Origin: Vibrio sp. JC009
GTDB taxonomy: Bacteria > Pseudomonadota > Gammaproteobacteria > Enterobacterales > Vibrionaceae
Length of the DNA: 64,000 bases
Assembly: GCF_029016485.1 (NCBI RefSeq)
Contig: NZ_CP092106.1
Location: 2,418,001 to 2,482,000, forward strand
Direction of reading: 5' to 3'
A model generated the notes under the pieces. It did no database searches and was not told the DNA's origin. It was given only the letters and a program-made list of their open reading frames with translations. Positions 36,648-45,451 of this stretch are shown in pieces. The position numbers and the translations under genes are program-made. Numbering within the stretch: position 1 is the stretch's first letter; every line of letters starts with the position of its first letter.

Positions 36648-37673
36648 TTAATGATCAGCGTATTGCTGCATGATCTCAATAATATCCGGCACACATTCTA
36701 TAAACAACGGTACCAGAGAAGGGTCAAAATGTTCACCCGCTTCTTCCTGAATTAAGTTTAACGCATCTTCCACAGACCAGGCCTTTTTATAAGGACGTTC
36801 ACTGGTCAATGCATCAAACACATCCGCTATGGCAATAATCCGGGCAGTTAATGGAATTGCTTCCCCGGATAAACCATAAGGATAGCCCTTACCATTCCAT
36901 TTTTCATGGTGATAAAGCGCCACTTCACGAGCCATATGAAGCAGAGGAGAAGCATGCTCGCCAATGATCTCTGCACCGTATTCCGCATGCTTTTGCATCG
37001 TTGCCCACTCATCAGCATCCAGCTTTCCCGGCTTTAACAAAACACCGTCCGGGATGCCAATTTTACCAATATCATGCATGGGAGCTGCGTTGTACAGAAG
37101 ATCAATCCAGGCTTCATCATCAGACAGTTTACGGGCAAGAAGCTGAGTATATTTGCTCATGCGGACGACATGCAGCCCGGTTTCATTGTCTTTGTATTCA
37201 GCAGCACGACCAAGCCGGCGGATAACCTCAAGCCGGGTATCATTTAGCTCAGAGGTTCTGACACGGACCAGTTTTTCCAGGTGGCGGGACTGATCATACA
37301 AACTCAGTTGGGTTCTGACACGGGAAAGGACTATAGGCGCACTAATTGGCTTGGTAATGTAGTCCGCAGCACCAACAGAAAAGCCGTACTCTTCATCTTC
37401 AGTTGCCGTCTTTGCAGTGACAAAGATAACCGGAATCTTGCAGGTATCAGGGTCTTGTTTGAGCTTTTTACAAACCTCATAGCCATCAATCTCAGGCATC
37501 ATAACATCAAGAAGGATAATATCGGGGCGAGGCGTAGCTTTGGCAATCTTCAGTGCAATTTTGCCATTAAGTGCTGCTTTTACCCGATATTGCTCCTTCA
37601 GTACTTCGCTCAGTACATCAATGTTTTCCGGCGTATCATCAACGACCAGTACCGTTGCTTTCTCTTTTGCCAT
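36648..37673 (-). CDS. response regulator with HD-GYP domain (cyclic-di-GMP phosphodiesterase)
   Basis: A 341-residue protein with an N-terminal receiver ([14 protein letters not shown], phospho-Asp in [13 protein letters not shown]) and a C-terminal HD-GYP domain. The metal-site residues are in [10 protein letters not shown] and [11 protein letters not shown], the GYP being in the latter. Such proteins hydrolyse cyclic-di-GMP when phosphorylated. It is first in an apparent operon with the large hybrid kinase. Confidence 0.93.
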   Translation of the reverse strand: MAKEKATVLVVDDTPENIDVLSEVLKEQYRVKAALNGKIALKIAKATPRPDIILLDVMMPEIDGYEVCKKLKQDPDTCKIPVIFVTAKTATEDEEYGFSVGAADYITKPISAPIVLSRVRTQLSLYDQSRHLEKLVRVRTSELNDTRLEVIRRLGRAAEYKDNETGLHVVRMSKYTQLLARKLSDDEAWIDLLYNAAPMHDIGKIGIPDGVLLKPGKLDADEWATMQKHAEYGAEIIGEHASPLLHMAREVALYHHEKWNGKGYPYGLSGEAIPLTARIIAIADVFDALTSERPYKKAWSVEDALNLIQEEAGEHFDPSLVPLFIECVPDIIEIMQQYADH

Positions 37674-37747
37674 GGTTTCAATCCCCGTATTGATACGATC
37701 AATTGTAAACCATGCAGCATATAAGAGCTATATATGAAAATAGTTAT

Positions 37748-38821
37748 TTACTGCTCAGCGACAGCGGTGTCGTCATCCTGACTCTTAATCGCATTCCAGA
37801 CCGCTTTTACAAGCGTTGCCAGAGGGATAGCAAAGAAAACCCCCCAGAACCCCCAAAGCCCGCCAAACACCAGTACTGAAACAATAATCATCACCGGGTG
37901 AAGGTTTACCGCCTCGGAGAAAAGCACCGGCACCAGCACATTACCGTCCAGAGCCTGAATAACGGCATACGCAGCCAGAAGCCAGTAAAACTGCGGAACC
38001 ACGCCCCACTGGAACAGACCTACGATAGCCACCGGCACGGTAACAGCCGCAGCACCAATATATGGAATAAGAACCGACAAGCCCACAGCCACACCAAGCA
38101 ATACCGAGTAACGCAGGTCAAGCAGAGCAAAGGTAATATAACTGACGCTGCCCACAATCAGGATCTCCAGCACCTTACCGCGAATATAGTTGGAGATTTG
38201 CAGGTTCATCTCCTTCCACACTTTGGTAGCCAGTCTGCGGTTTTGTGGCAGGAAACTGCTCAGCATATTCAGCATCTGCTCTTTATCTTTCAGCAGGAAG
38301 AAAATCAGCAGCGGAACCAGAATAAGGTAGACGACAACAGTCGCAAGGCTGACCAGAGAAGCAAGAGAGCCTTTAACAACTGTCTCACCCAAGCCAATCA
38401 TCTGGTTTTTCGCGTTTTCAAACGCAGATTCTACGATTTGCAGGTTGGCCAGTTCCGGATACTCTTCCGGCAACTTGGCAACAAACTCCTGAAGCCCGAT
38501 ATACATGCTCGGAATATCATTCACCAGATTTCCAACCTGATGCCAGATGGTCGGAACCAGACCAAAAAAGGCAATCAGCATAATACTGATAAATACAATC
38601 AGCACGACGATAACAGCAATGGTTCTGGGTACACCCACCTTAATCAGCTTCATCACCGGCCATTCAAGCAGATACGCCAGGACAATAGCCACCAGCAGTG
38701 GAGCCAGAAGATGGCCAAAGAAATATATGGTTATAAATCCAGAAAAAAGTATAACGACCAAACTGACCGCATGAGGATCTGAAAAGCGACGTTTATACCA
38801 GCGATTTAGCATTTCCAGCAT
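37748..38821 (-). CDS. perM: AI-2E family permease PerM
   Basis: A 357-residue membrane protein with seven to eight helices and the family's central amphipathic region; DGNVLVPVLFSEAVNLHPVMIIVSVLVFGGLWGFWGVFFAIPLATL is its conserved end. It is divergent from bepA, as E. coli perM neighbours bepA. The transported substrate is uncertain. Confidence 0.88.
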   Translation of the reverse strand: MLEMLNRWYKRRFSDPHAVSLVVILFSGFITIYFFGHLLAPLLVAIVLAYLLEWPVMKLIKVGVPRTIAVIVVLIVFISIMLIAFFGLVPTIWHQVGNLVNDIPSMYIGLQEFVAKLPEEYPELANLQIVESAFENAKNQMIGLGETVVKGSLASLVSLATVVVYLILVPLLIFFLLKDKEQMLNMLSSFLPQNRRLATKVWKEMNLQISNYIRGKVLEILIVGSVSYITFALLDLRYSVLLGVAVGLSVLIPYIGAAAVTVPVAIVGLFQWGVVPQFYWLLAAYAVIQALDGNVLVPVLFSEAVNLHPVMIIVSVLVFGGLWGFWGVFFAIPLATLVKAVWNAIKSQDDDTAVAEQ

Positions 38822-39057
38822 TAGATGTGATTCTCTTTTTCGTTATGGTTCAAGCAGGTATTCCAAATACGGGCTTTCATTCTGCTTCCCTTTGCTTATT
38901 ATAGGAAACCTATACTCTAAGTCTTTTAAGACTATGTTAAAGGTTTTTTTCCTTCAGTGGGATACTTTCCCCCATATTTAAAGCAATATAAAGAAACCAA
39001 GCGACAACTTTGATGTCATATAAACGTAGTTATTTCATCCGGAGCAAAAAAACTTTT

Positions 39058-40512
39058 ATGTTAAAAAAAGTAAGTGCAACCATTGCCTTATGTGTTTCAG
39101 CCGCCATCTGCGCGCCTTCGGTATCTCTGGCAAACAATCTGGAACTACCTGATATAGGTACCGCTGCGGCCGGCACTCTGACTATTGATCAGGAACTGAT
39201 CTATGGTGACGCCTATATGCGCATGATTCGTTCCGGTCAGCCGGTCATTAATGACCCTGTTCTGAACCAATATATCTCAAACCTTGGGCACAAGCTTGTC
39301 GCCAATGCATCCGATGTAAAAACACCCTTTCACTTTTTTATGATCCGTAACCGGGCAATCAACGCATACGCCTTCTTTGGCGGATATGTTGCACTGCATT
39401 CCGGACTTTTCCTGCATGCCAAATCAGAAAGTGAGCTGGCATCTGTGATGGCTCACGAAATAGCCCACGTCACTCAAAGACACCTGGCCCGGAGCATGGA
39501 AGAGCAGGCGCGGCGCTCTCCGGCAACTATCGCCGCTCTTGCAGGATCGCTGCTTCTGGCTATTGCAGCTCCTGAAGCAGGTATAGCAGCGATAACAGCG
39601 ACCACAGCGGGACAGATGCAAAGCTCAATAAACTACACCCGCAGTAACGAAAAAGAGGCAGACCGTTTTGGCATCAGCACGCTGGCTAAAGCCGGCTTTG
39701 ATGTCAATGCAATGCCGGCCTTCTTCAGCCGGCTGGCCGATGAATACCGTTACGCAAGCACACCACCACCTATGCTGCTGACTCACCCGTTGCCGGAAGA
39801 TCGTATTACCGACTCACGGGCAAGGGCGCAAAGCTATCCGCCAATGAGAGTACAGCCTTCTCTTGAGTACCACCTGGCAAAATCACGAGTTGTAGCCCGT
39901 TACGCTAACATCAAACCTGAAGCCGCACACGACTGGTTTGACAGAAAGCTAAAAAAAGCGTCAGAAGAGCTGAAAGTTGCATATGAATACGGCAAAGCTC
40001 TGGTTTACCTGGATAACAAGCAGCTGGATCTGGCTGAGCCAATTTTGAAAAAGCTGCTTAAACAGGATGCTGTAAACGAGTTCTATCTGGATGCGCTAAG
40101 CGACTTTTATATCTATAAAAAGTCACCGGAAACTTCGGTAAACATGCTGAAGAAGGCGCTGACACTGAAGCCAAATAACCCGGTGCTTATGCTAAACCTT
40201 GCCAATGCTGAGCAGGAGGCGGGCAACAACCAGGCTGCTATCACCCTGCTACAGAAATATACCCATGATAACCCAAGCGATACCAATGGCTGGCAACTGC
40301 TGGCAAAGGCCAATAACAGCCTGGGTATCACCGACGAAGAGCTGGCTGCACGGGCAGAGATCTTTGCATTAAGGGCAAACTGGAACAAAGCACTGATGAA
40401 CTATACTCAGGCAAGCCAGATTGCGGAACTGGGCAGCTTAAAGCAGGCAAGGTACGACGCCCGGATTGATCAGCTCATGGTTCAGCGGGACAGATTTTTA
40501 TCCCTACAATAA
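39058..40512 (+). CDS. bepA: periplasmic metalloprotease/chaperone BepA
   Basis: A 484-residue M48 protease that degrades or helps fold LptD and other outer-membrane proteins. It has a signal peptide (KKVSATIALCVSAAICAPSVSLA), the zinc motif HEIAH near residue 133, the third ligand in NEKEADRFG, and C-terminal TPR repeats from about 300. The frame also opens at TTG 39010 and ATG 39013, but the signal peptide begins at ATG 39058. arsC follows in the same operon. Confidence 0.93.
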   Translation: MLKKVSATIALCVSAAICAPSVSLANNLELPDIGTAAAGTLTIDQELIYGDAYMRMIRSGQPVINDPVLNQYISNLGHKLVANASDVKTPFHFFMIRNRAINAYAFFGGYVALHSGLFLHAKSESELASVMAHEIAHVTQRHLARSMEEQARRSPATIAALAGSLLLAIAAPEAGIAAITATTAGQMQSSINYTRSNEKEADRFGISTLAKAGFDVNAMPAFFSRLADEYRYASTPPPMLLTHPLPEDRITDSRARAQSYPPMRVQPSLEYHLAKSRVVARYANIKPEAAHDWFDRKLKKASEELKVAYEYGKALVYLDNKQLDLAEPILKKLLKQDAVNEFYLDALSDFYIYKKSPETSVNMLKKALTLKPNNPVLMLNLANAEQEAGNNQAAITLLQKYTHDNPSDTNGWQLLAKANNSLGITDEELAARAEIFALRANWNKALMNYTQASQIAELGSLKQARYDARIDQLMVQRDRFLSLQ

Positions 40513-40532
40513 CTAAATCTTAAGGAAAGCTT

Positions 40533-40883
40533 ATGTCAGTCGTGATTTATCACAACCCAAGATGCTCAAAAAGCCGTCAGACACTGGCGCTGTTAGAAGA
40601 AAATGGCGTCACACCTGAAGTGGTAAAATATCTGGAAGATGTACCTTCTGCTGAGGATTTAAAAGCGTTGTTTCAGCAACTGGAGTTAGCTGAAGTCAGA
40701 AAGATGATGAGAACCAAAGAGGCGGTTTATAAAGAGCTGAATCTGGGCAATCCGGAGCTAAGCGATGAGCAACTGTTTCAGGCTATGGCAGAAAACCCTA
40801 AGCTGATTGAAAGGCCTATTGTGTTGGCGAAAGGAAAAGCCAGACTTGGCCGACCGCCGGAGCAGGTATTAGAGATACTGTAA
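40533..40883 (+). CDS. arsC: glutaredoxin-dependent arsenate reductase family protein (YfgD-like)
   Basis: A 116-residue ArsC-type protein: IYHNPRCSKSRQTLALLEENG with the catalytic Cys11, and the RPIVL and GRPPEQVL segments with the arginines that bind arsenate. It lies 20 nt after bepA, as yfgD does in E. coli. There is no arsR or arsB nearby, so a role in arsenic resistance is not shown by context. Confidence 0.9.
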   Translation: MSVVIYHNPRCSKSRQTLALLEENGVTPEVVKYLEDVPSAEDLKALFQQLELAEVRKMMRTKEAVYKELNLGNPELSDEQLFQAMAENPKLIERPIVLAKGKARLGRPPEQVLEIL

Positions 40884-40890
40884 AAGAAAA

Positions 40891-40921
40891 AAGCCGGACA
40901 AGCTCAACGACTGTCCGGCTT
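40891..40921. terminator. terminator between arsC and the DUF2066 gene
   Basis: A 10-bp stem, AAGCCGGACA / TGTCCGGCTT, with an 11-nt loop. The minus-strand side has a long T run, so it mainly serves the DUF2066 gene. Confidence 0.8.
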
Positions 40922-40944
40922 ACTTAAAGCTAACCCACTTCAAA

Positions 40945-42135
40945 TTATCTTAGCCACTCATATATCAGACTATTTTCTGATATTCCTGAGAGTTCACTGC
41001 CAGAAGAAAGGTCTGATTTCTCTTCTGCTGAAACAGTATTGGCTTCAGAGCTTCCCTCATAAGGCGTTATTCCGGTTTCCACATTGTCGGAAGGAACCAC
41101 ATCCAGCTGCGGAACGGCTTCGGTAAACTCACGGTCAATTTTTTTGATATCGCTGTTCTGAATCAGTTCATTTTCAAACTCAGCATCAGAAGCCAGCAGA
41201 TTCACTCTGAAGGTAACACGCTGACCAACTACCTGAACCACTTCTACAAATGCAACACTCTGCATCTGCTTTAACTGCTTTTCTAAAACAAAGAAACTGT
41301 TGGCACTGCTGATACCGATAAAGTCAGCAAGGACAGATTCTGAAGACTCTCCCGTTCTTTTCACTGCACTTTTCTGAGCGTAGTAATTAGTGACCTCATC
41401 AATCACTTTTTCAAGCGCCTGAGCCGTCTGGCCCACTTGTGTTCCACTAACAGGCTGCAGTGATAACGAGGTCAGCATTTCAGGCTTTGAGTCGTAAAGC
41501 GACCAGCGTATACCATCTTTTGAACCCATTTTATGAACACGCAACACAAGCACGGCGTCAACCGGATAGCGTTTGGTGACATTACTAAGAGGTTCTAAGA
41601 AACCTCCCCAGAGATCCGTTGGCGCAATACCGGTCACATCTTCAAAGTCTCCAACGGGCACGGTAACCGGTAATCCACGCAGTGCGGCATAGTAACGAAG
41701 CTGATTGATAAACGGACTTTCAGACTGTTCCCAAAGAATCTCACGTCCGCGGCGGTTTTCTTCAACAACCCAGACGGCTAGATTTGCCCTTTCATCTGAC
41801 CAGTATGGCAATTGCGCCTGAGTCAGTAGCGACTGAATCTGTGGCGGGTTAAAAACCATTTTCAGCGTAGGATTTCCTGATTGCTCACCATAGCCGATCT
41901 GTGAAAGATACTTTGAACTGCTTCTTAATGCTTTTTTAATTATCGCATTATCCGCCACATTTTTTTCGCCAGAGGCCCTGACAATGACATTTTTCAGACC
42001 CTCTGAACGAGCTTTGGTTTCGGCTTCAGCGTCGTTGGTATCCAGCATGACTTCCACGCTAAAAACATTTACTTTCGTAGTCGCCTGAACAGGAAAAACA
42101 AATAATCCCATTAACAATAAAGTGAAAAAGCGCAT
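40945..42135 (-). CDS. DUF2066 exported protein
   Basis: A 396-residue protein with a signal peptide (RFFTLLLMGLFVFPVQA) and the DUF2066 core (VNVFSVEVMLDTNDAEAETKARSEGLKNVIVRASG). The function is unknown; it is conserved in Vibrio next to uraA. A longer frame begins at 42252, but ATG 42135 gives a good signal peptide with AGGGGC before it. The C-terminus is Ser/Glu-rich and low in complexity. Confidence 0.8.
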   Translation of the reverse strand: MRFFTLLLMGLFVFPVQATTKVNVFSVEVMLDTNDAEAETKARSEGLKNVIVRASGEKNVADNAIIKKALRSSSKYLSQIGYGEQSGNPTLKMVFNPPQIQSLLTQAQLPYWSDERANLAVWVVEENRRGREILWEQSESPFINQLRYYAALRGLPVTVPVGDFEDVTGIAPTDLWGGFLEPLSNVTKRYPVDAVLVLRVHKMGSKDGIRWSLYDSKPEMLTSLSLQPVSGTQVGQTAQALEKVIDEVTNYYAQKSAVKRTGESSESVLADFIGISSANSFFVLEKQLKQMQSVAFVEVVQVVGQRVTFRVNLLASDAEFENELIQNSDIKKIDREFTEAVPQLDVVPSDNVETGITPYEGSSEANTVSAEEKSDLSSGSELSGISENSLIYEWLR

Positions 42136-42309
42136 AGTGCCCCTAAAACTGTAAGTAGTCTGATAACTGTAACTCCTTAAATGGTAAACAACTCTGCATA
42201 GAGGGGCAAGGTAATTACCTTTGTCAGAGGAGAGAATTTGGCCTGAGTTCAATCTGTCTTATTTATGTTTTTGATAACTTTATCACAGTTTTTTTGATCT
42301 GAACCCCTA

Positions 42310-42325
42310 AAGCAAACGTTTGCTA
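42310..42325. promoter_or_regulatory. PurR operator upstream of uraA
   Basis: AAGCAAACGTTTGCTA is a near-perfect 16-bp PurR box, about 36 nt before uraA, so repression by PurR in the presence of purines is likely. Confidence 0.8.
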
Positions 42326-42360
42326 AGTGATAGAATCCCGCGAATTTTGTTTAACACACA

Positions 42361-43620
42361 ATGGAAACCATCATGACAAACGTAATTCAAGGCGCTCAAA
42401 TGCTCTTCGTCGCATTTGGTGCATTGGTTCTTGTTCCTCTTCTTACAGGTCTTGATCCAAACGTTGCACTTTTCGGAGCCGGTGTCGGTACTCTTTTATT
42501 CCAATTTATCACCCGCCGCTCTGTTCCTATCTTTCTCGCTTCATCCTTCGCCTTTATTGCTCCTATTATGTACGGTGTCCAGACCTGGGGTATCGCAGGT
42601 ACTATGGGTGGCCTGATGGCAGCTGGTGCGGTTTACGTGCTTATGGGTGCCGTTATTAAAGCGAAAGGTGTGGAGGTTATTCATAAACTTCTGCCACCGG
42701 TTGTTGTGGGTCCGGTTATCATTGTTATCGGCCTGGGTCTGGCTCCTGTCGCAGTTAATATGGCGCTGGGCAAAACCGGTGACGGTGCAGTTCAGCTTGT
42801 GGATGCGGACCTTGCTCTATGGATCTCCTGTGCATCACTGCTGACAGTAATCGCGATCAGCGTATTTGCTAAAGGTTTCCTTAAACTGCTTCCAATCGTT
42901 GGCGGTATCGCTGTTGGTTACACCATCAGCCTTGTTATGGGTATTGTGGACTTCACACCGGTTGCTCAGGCTTCATGGCTGGCTCTACCAAACTTCACCA
43001 TGCCTGAATTTAACATCAACGCTATCCTGTTTATGATTCCGGTGGCGATTGCTCCGGCAGTTGAGCACGTTGGCGATATGCTGGCAATCTCTCAGGTAAC
43101 GGGTAAAGACTACCTGAAGAAGCCTGGCCTGCACCGCACTATTATGGGTGACGGCGTGGCAACTATGGCTGCTTCTATGGTTGGTGCTCCGCCAAACACA
43201 ACCTACAGTGAAGTAACAGGTGCGGTTATGCTGACAAAAGCATTTAACCCGGTAATCATGACCTGGGCAGCTGTCACAGCCATCGTTCTGGCTCTTGTTG
43301 GTAAGCTTGGCGCGATTCTTCAGACTATTCCGGTTCCGGTAATGGGCGGCATCATGATTCTGCTGTTCGGTTCTATCGCAACTGTTGGTCTGAACACACT
43401 AATCAAAAACAATGTCGACCTGCACAAGTCACGCAACCTGGCAATTGTTGCGGTAACTCTGGTATTTGGTATCGGTGGTATGGCTTTCGGTATCGGCGAA
43501 TTCAGCCTTCAGGGTGTCAGCCTTTGCGGTATCGTAGCTATCCTGCTTAACCTTATCCTTCCGCATGATCTTGGCGAATCTCATGTTGTAGATAACGCTC
43601 AGATGGAAGAAGATGCGTAA
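42361..43620 (+). CDS. uraA: uracil-xanthine permease family transporter (uracil permease)
   Basis: A 419-residue nucleobase/cation symporter-2 protein with 14 helices. The motif TTYSEVTGAVMLTKAFNP and the IAPAVEHVGDMLAIS helix carry the substrate- and proton-binding Glu/His residues. A PurR box upstream supports a role in nucleobase uptake. Start at ATG 42361; a second ATG at 42373 is preceded by GGAA and is a fair alternative. Confidence 0.9.
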   Translation: METIMTNVIQGAQMLFVAFGALVLVPLLTGLDPNVALFGAGVGTLLFQFITRRSVPIFLASSFAFIAPIMYGVQTWGIAGTMGGLMAAGAVYVLMGAVIKAKGVEVIHKLLPPVVVGPVIIVIGLGLAPVAVNMALGKTGDGAVQLVDADLALWISCASLLTVIAISVFAKGFLKLLPIVGGIAVGYTISLVMGIVDFTPVAQASWLALPNFTMPEFNINAILFMIPVAIAPAVEHVGDMLAISQVTGKDYLKKPGLHRTIMGDGVATMAASMVGAPPNTTYSEVTGAVMLTKAFNPVIMTWAAVTAIVLALVGKLGAILQTIPVPVMGGIMILLFGSIATVGLNTLIKNNVDLHKSRNLAIVAVTLVFGIGGMAFGIGEFSLQGVSLCGIVAILLNLILPHDLGESHVVDNAQMEEDA

Positions 43621-43645
43621 TTCGCTTCTTTTGATATAAGTTTCT

Positions 43646-43676
43646 AACGCGAGTCTATTAAGGCTCGCGTTTTTTA
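43646..43676 (+). terminator. uraA terminator
   Basis: AACGCGAG / CTCGCGTT stem with a 10-nt loop and a TTTTTTAT tail, 26 nt after the stop codon. Confidence 0.88.
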
Positions 43677-43740
43677 TTTGCTGTCACCGTAAACTATTGC
43701 TTGAAGCATTAGATCAAAACTCGAATAGTTATGCAGAAGC

Positions 43741-43772
43741 CTCGTTCCCATGGTCCTCCGTGGGAATGTATA
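43741..43772. repeat. dispersed palindromic repeat, copy 4
   Basis: CTCGTTCCCATGGTCC then TCCGTGGGAATGTATA; same family as copies at 32374 and 45224. It lies to the left of the IS110-family element. Confidence 0.7.
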
Positions 43773-43844
43773 TGGACTCCCCCTGTAACACAAGTGGTTT
43801 AAGATAATAAGAGTTTATGCAAGTGCACGTATATTCGGTTTCAT

Positions 43845-43955
43845 CATGGGGCGCTACCCCGAACCTTTATGGCTAAATCCACTAACAAGGCTTCTAATCG
43901 CAGTCCAGGCATTTATTGCCTCATTCCCACACAGAGTTTGCCTTGTGTGCTGTGC
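43845..43955 (-). ncRNA. structured non-coding region, candidate IS110/IS1111 bridge RNA
   Basis: It lies downstream of the transposase, on the side where IS1111-group elements encode their bridge RNA. Several hairpins can be drawn in about 110 nt: GGGG-CGCTA-CCCC (43848-43860), AGGC-ATTTATT-GCCT (43907-43921) and CACACA...TTGTGTG (43928-43949). No open frame covers it. This is a structural and positional argument only. Confidence 0.35.
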
Positions 43956-44029
43956 TAACACTTTATCTTAATTACTTGCTATTACGCTGGTTTGTCGTTT
44001 GCTCCAAATTCAGCTTTACCTTATTTCAG

Positions 44030-45052
44030 TTAAGCTAACTTAAGCTGGTAAGGCTGTTTTGATTTCAATATGGCACACGCCATCCTGACTATCTTATTCG
44101 CTAGAGCAATAACGACTTTATTCACATGGTTTCTCTCTAACAGAGAGCGTATCCACTGACTAAGTGGATCAGTTTTATCTTTGACATGACTAACTACAGC
44201 TCGGGCACCATGAACGACAAGAGCTCTGAGATAACGATCTCCTCGCTTAGTAATGCCAAGGTTGATATTTCTACCTCCACTTCCTGTATGAGCAGGCACT
44301 AATCCAATGCTTGCGCTTGCATCCCTACCACACTTATAAGCCGATGCATTTCCTAACCTGGCATACAAAGCACTGCCTGAAATCCATGAAATACCCGGTA
44401 ACGAGGCTAAAAGCTTACAATCTTCATTTTGTTTTGCCTGATTGGTAAGAGCTTGAGTGGCATCATCAATTTGGGTATCAAGCGCGAGCAACTGTTCTTT
44501 AAGATTATTTAGAATAAACCGAGCAGCATGGGTTAATTCATTTTCAGCATTTTCCAACTCAAACGGTAGCTGTTTTCTGAGCGAATTGATTCCTATGGGA
44601 AATTTGATGCCATATTCCATCGCAAGCCCCCGGATACGGTTAGCAAGCTGTGTTCGTTGCTTAATATAACCTTCCCGCAGTCTTAGTAAGCAGGCAAGAT
44701 CTTGCTGTTCAACAGTTTTAACCGGAACGAAATGAATATCTGTCCGCTGACTGGCTTCATAAATAGCCAAAGCATCATTGGGATCATTTTTATTTCCCGA
44801 GCGATACTTAGCGGCGATCTGAGCAGGCACGAGTAAGACTTGATGTCCTGCCTGCTGGAACTTTCGACCCCAATAATGAGCCGTTGCACAAGCTTCCATA
44901 CAAATAACAGCTTTGGGGTGCTTAGCCACCATTGAAATTAACTTTGATTGAGATACTTTTTGATTAGATGAAAGCTTTCCGTGCTTATTAATTATCGCAA
45001 CTTGAATAACAGTCTTAGCAAGGTCGATAGAAATAGTGATATTCTTGTTCAT
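44030..45052 (-). CDS. IS110-family (IS1111-like) transposase
   Basis: A 340-residue recombinase with an N-terminal DEDD RuvC-like domain: Asp10 (SIDLAKT), Glu53 (CMEACATAHYWG), Asp90 and Asp93 (KNDPNDA). The C-terminal transposase_20 domain carries LLASLPGISWISGSAL and the Ser-containing GRDASASIGLVP. It is full length and apparently intact. A 72-nt imperfect hairpin begins at its start codon. Confidence 0.93.
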   Translation of the reverse strand: MNKNITISIDLAKTVIQVAIINKHGKLSSNQKVSQSKLISMVAKHPKAVICMEACATAHYWGRKFQQAGHQVLLVPAQIAAKYRSGNKNDPNDALAIYEASQRTDIHFVPVKTVEQQDLACLLRLREGYIKQRTQLANRIRGLAMEYGIKFPIGINSLRKQLPFELENAENELTHAARFILNNLKEQLLALDTQIDDATQALTNQAKQNEDCKLLASLPGISWISGSALYARLGNASAYKCGRDASASIGLVPAHTGSGGRNINLGITKRGDRYLRALVVHGARAVVSHVKDKTDPLSQWIRSLLERNHVNKVVIALANKIVRMACAILKSKQPYQLKLA

Positions 45053-45124
45053 GGCATGGGCTCCTTTTTAGTTGACACTCTTACCTTAGCCGATATTTTC
45101 GACGAAGGTGAGGGAGTCCATGCC
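45053..45124. repeat. long imperfect hairpin directly upstream of the IS110 transposase
   Basis: GGCATGGGCTCC (45053-45064) pairs with GGAGTCCATGCC (45113-45124), 11 of 12 positions. Inside, CTTACCTTAGCCGA pairs with TCGACGAAGGTGAG, 11 of 14. The whole 72 nt could fold as one rod abutting the start codon, so it may regulate transposase translation or be an end-recognition structure. Confidence 0.6.
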
Positions 45125-45223
45125 ATTGCATATCAGGCTCAAAGTTACCAGCCTGGGTACAAACTGTCACCAAACTGATTTTCTTTACTTTTTAGTGTGT
45201 TACGTGGAAATCTCAGCCGAAGT

Positions 45224-45254
45224 ATGCATTCCCACGCTGGAGCATGGGAACGAG
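45224..45254. repeat. dispersed palindromic repeat, copy 5
   Basis: ATGCATTCCCACGCTGG then AGCATGGGAACGAG, identical over this core to copy 3 at 32497-32526 and inverted relative to copy 4 at 43741. Confidence 0.75.
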
Positions 45255-45451
45255 GGTTTGGTGAGTGATTTGACGTTATTATTGCATAAAGAAAGCATGC
45301 TATTTCAAATGGCAACGCTCGCTTCCCGCCTGACTCAGGCCTGACAAACTTTCAGAAAAATAACAAATCTCCTTTTGCATTTTCCTCACCATTTCAAGAG
45401 GATACCAGCCTTATTTTTGTTACTTCAGTGCTGTGACTATGGAGATAATCT

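Larger units (their letters stand above)
43773..45223 (-). mobile_element. IS110-family element (boundaries approximate)
   Basis: A transposase gene plus about 250 nt of non-coding sequence on its 3' side and 170 nt on its 5' side, enclosed by two palindromic repeat copies in inverted orientation. Exact ends are not resolved: no long terminal repeats are seen, as is usual for this family. The flanking repeats suggest insertion between the two arms of an element like that at 32374-32526. Confidence 0.5.

Noticed and set aside
37898-38782. Long open frame (294 codons) on the plus strand across perM
   Set aside because: It is antisense to perM, is rich in His/Gln/Asn as expected from a shadow frame, and has no recognisable motif.
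40533-40883. Arsenic-resistance operon
   Set aside because: arsC stands with bepA as yfgD does in E. coli; there is no arsR or arsB nearby.
43741-45254. Possible CRISPR array from repeated palindromes
   Set aside because: Copies are few, unevenly spaced and in both orientations; no cas genes are present.
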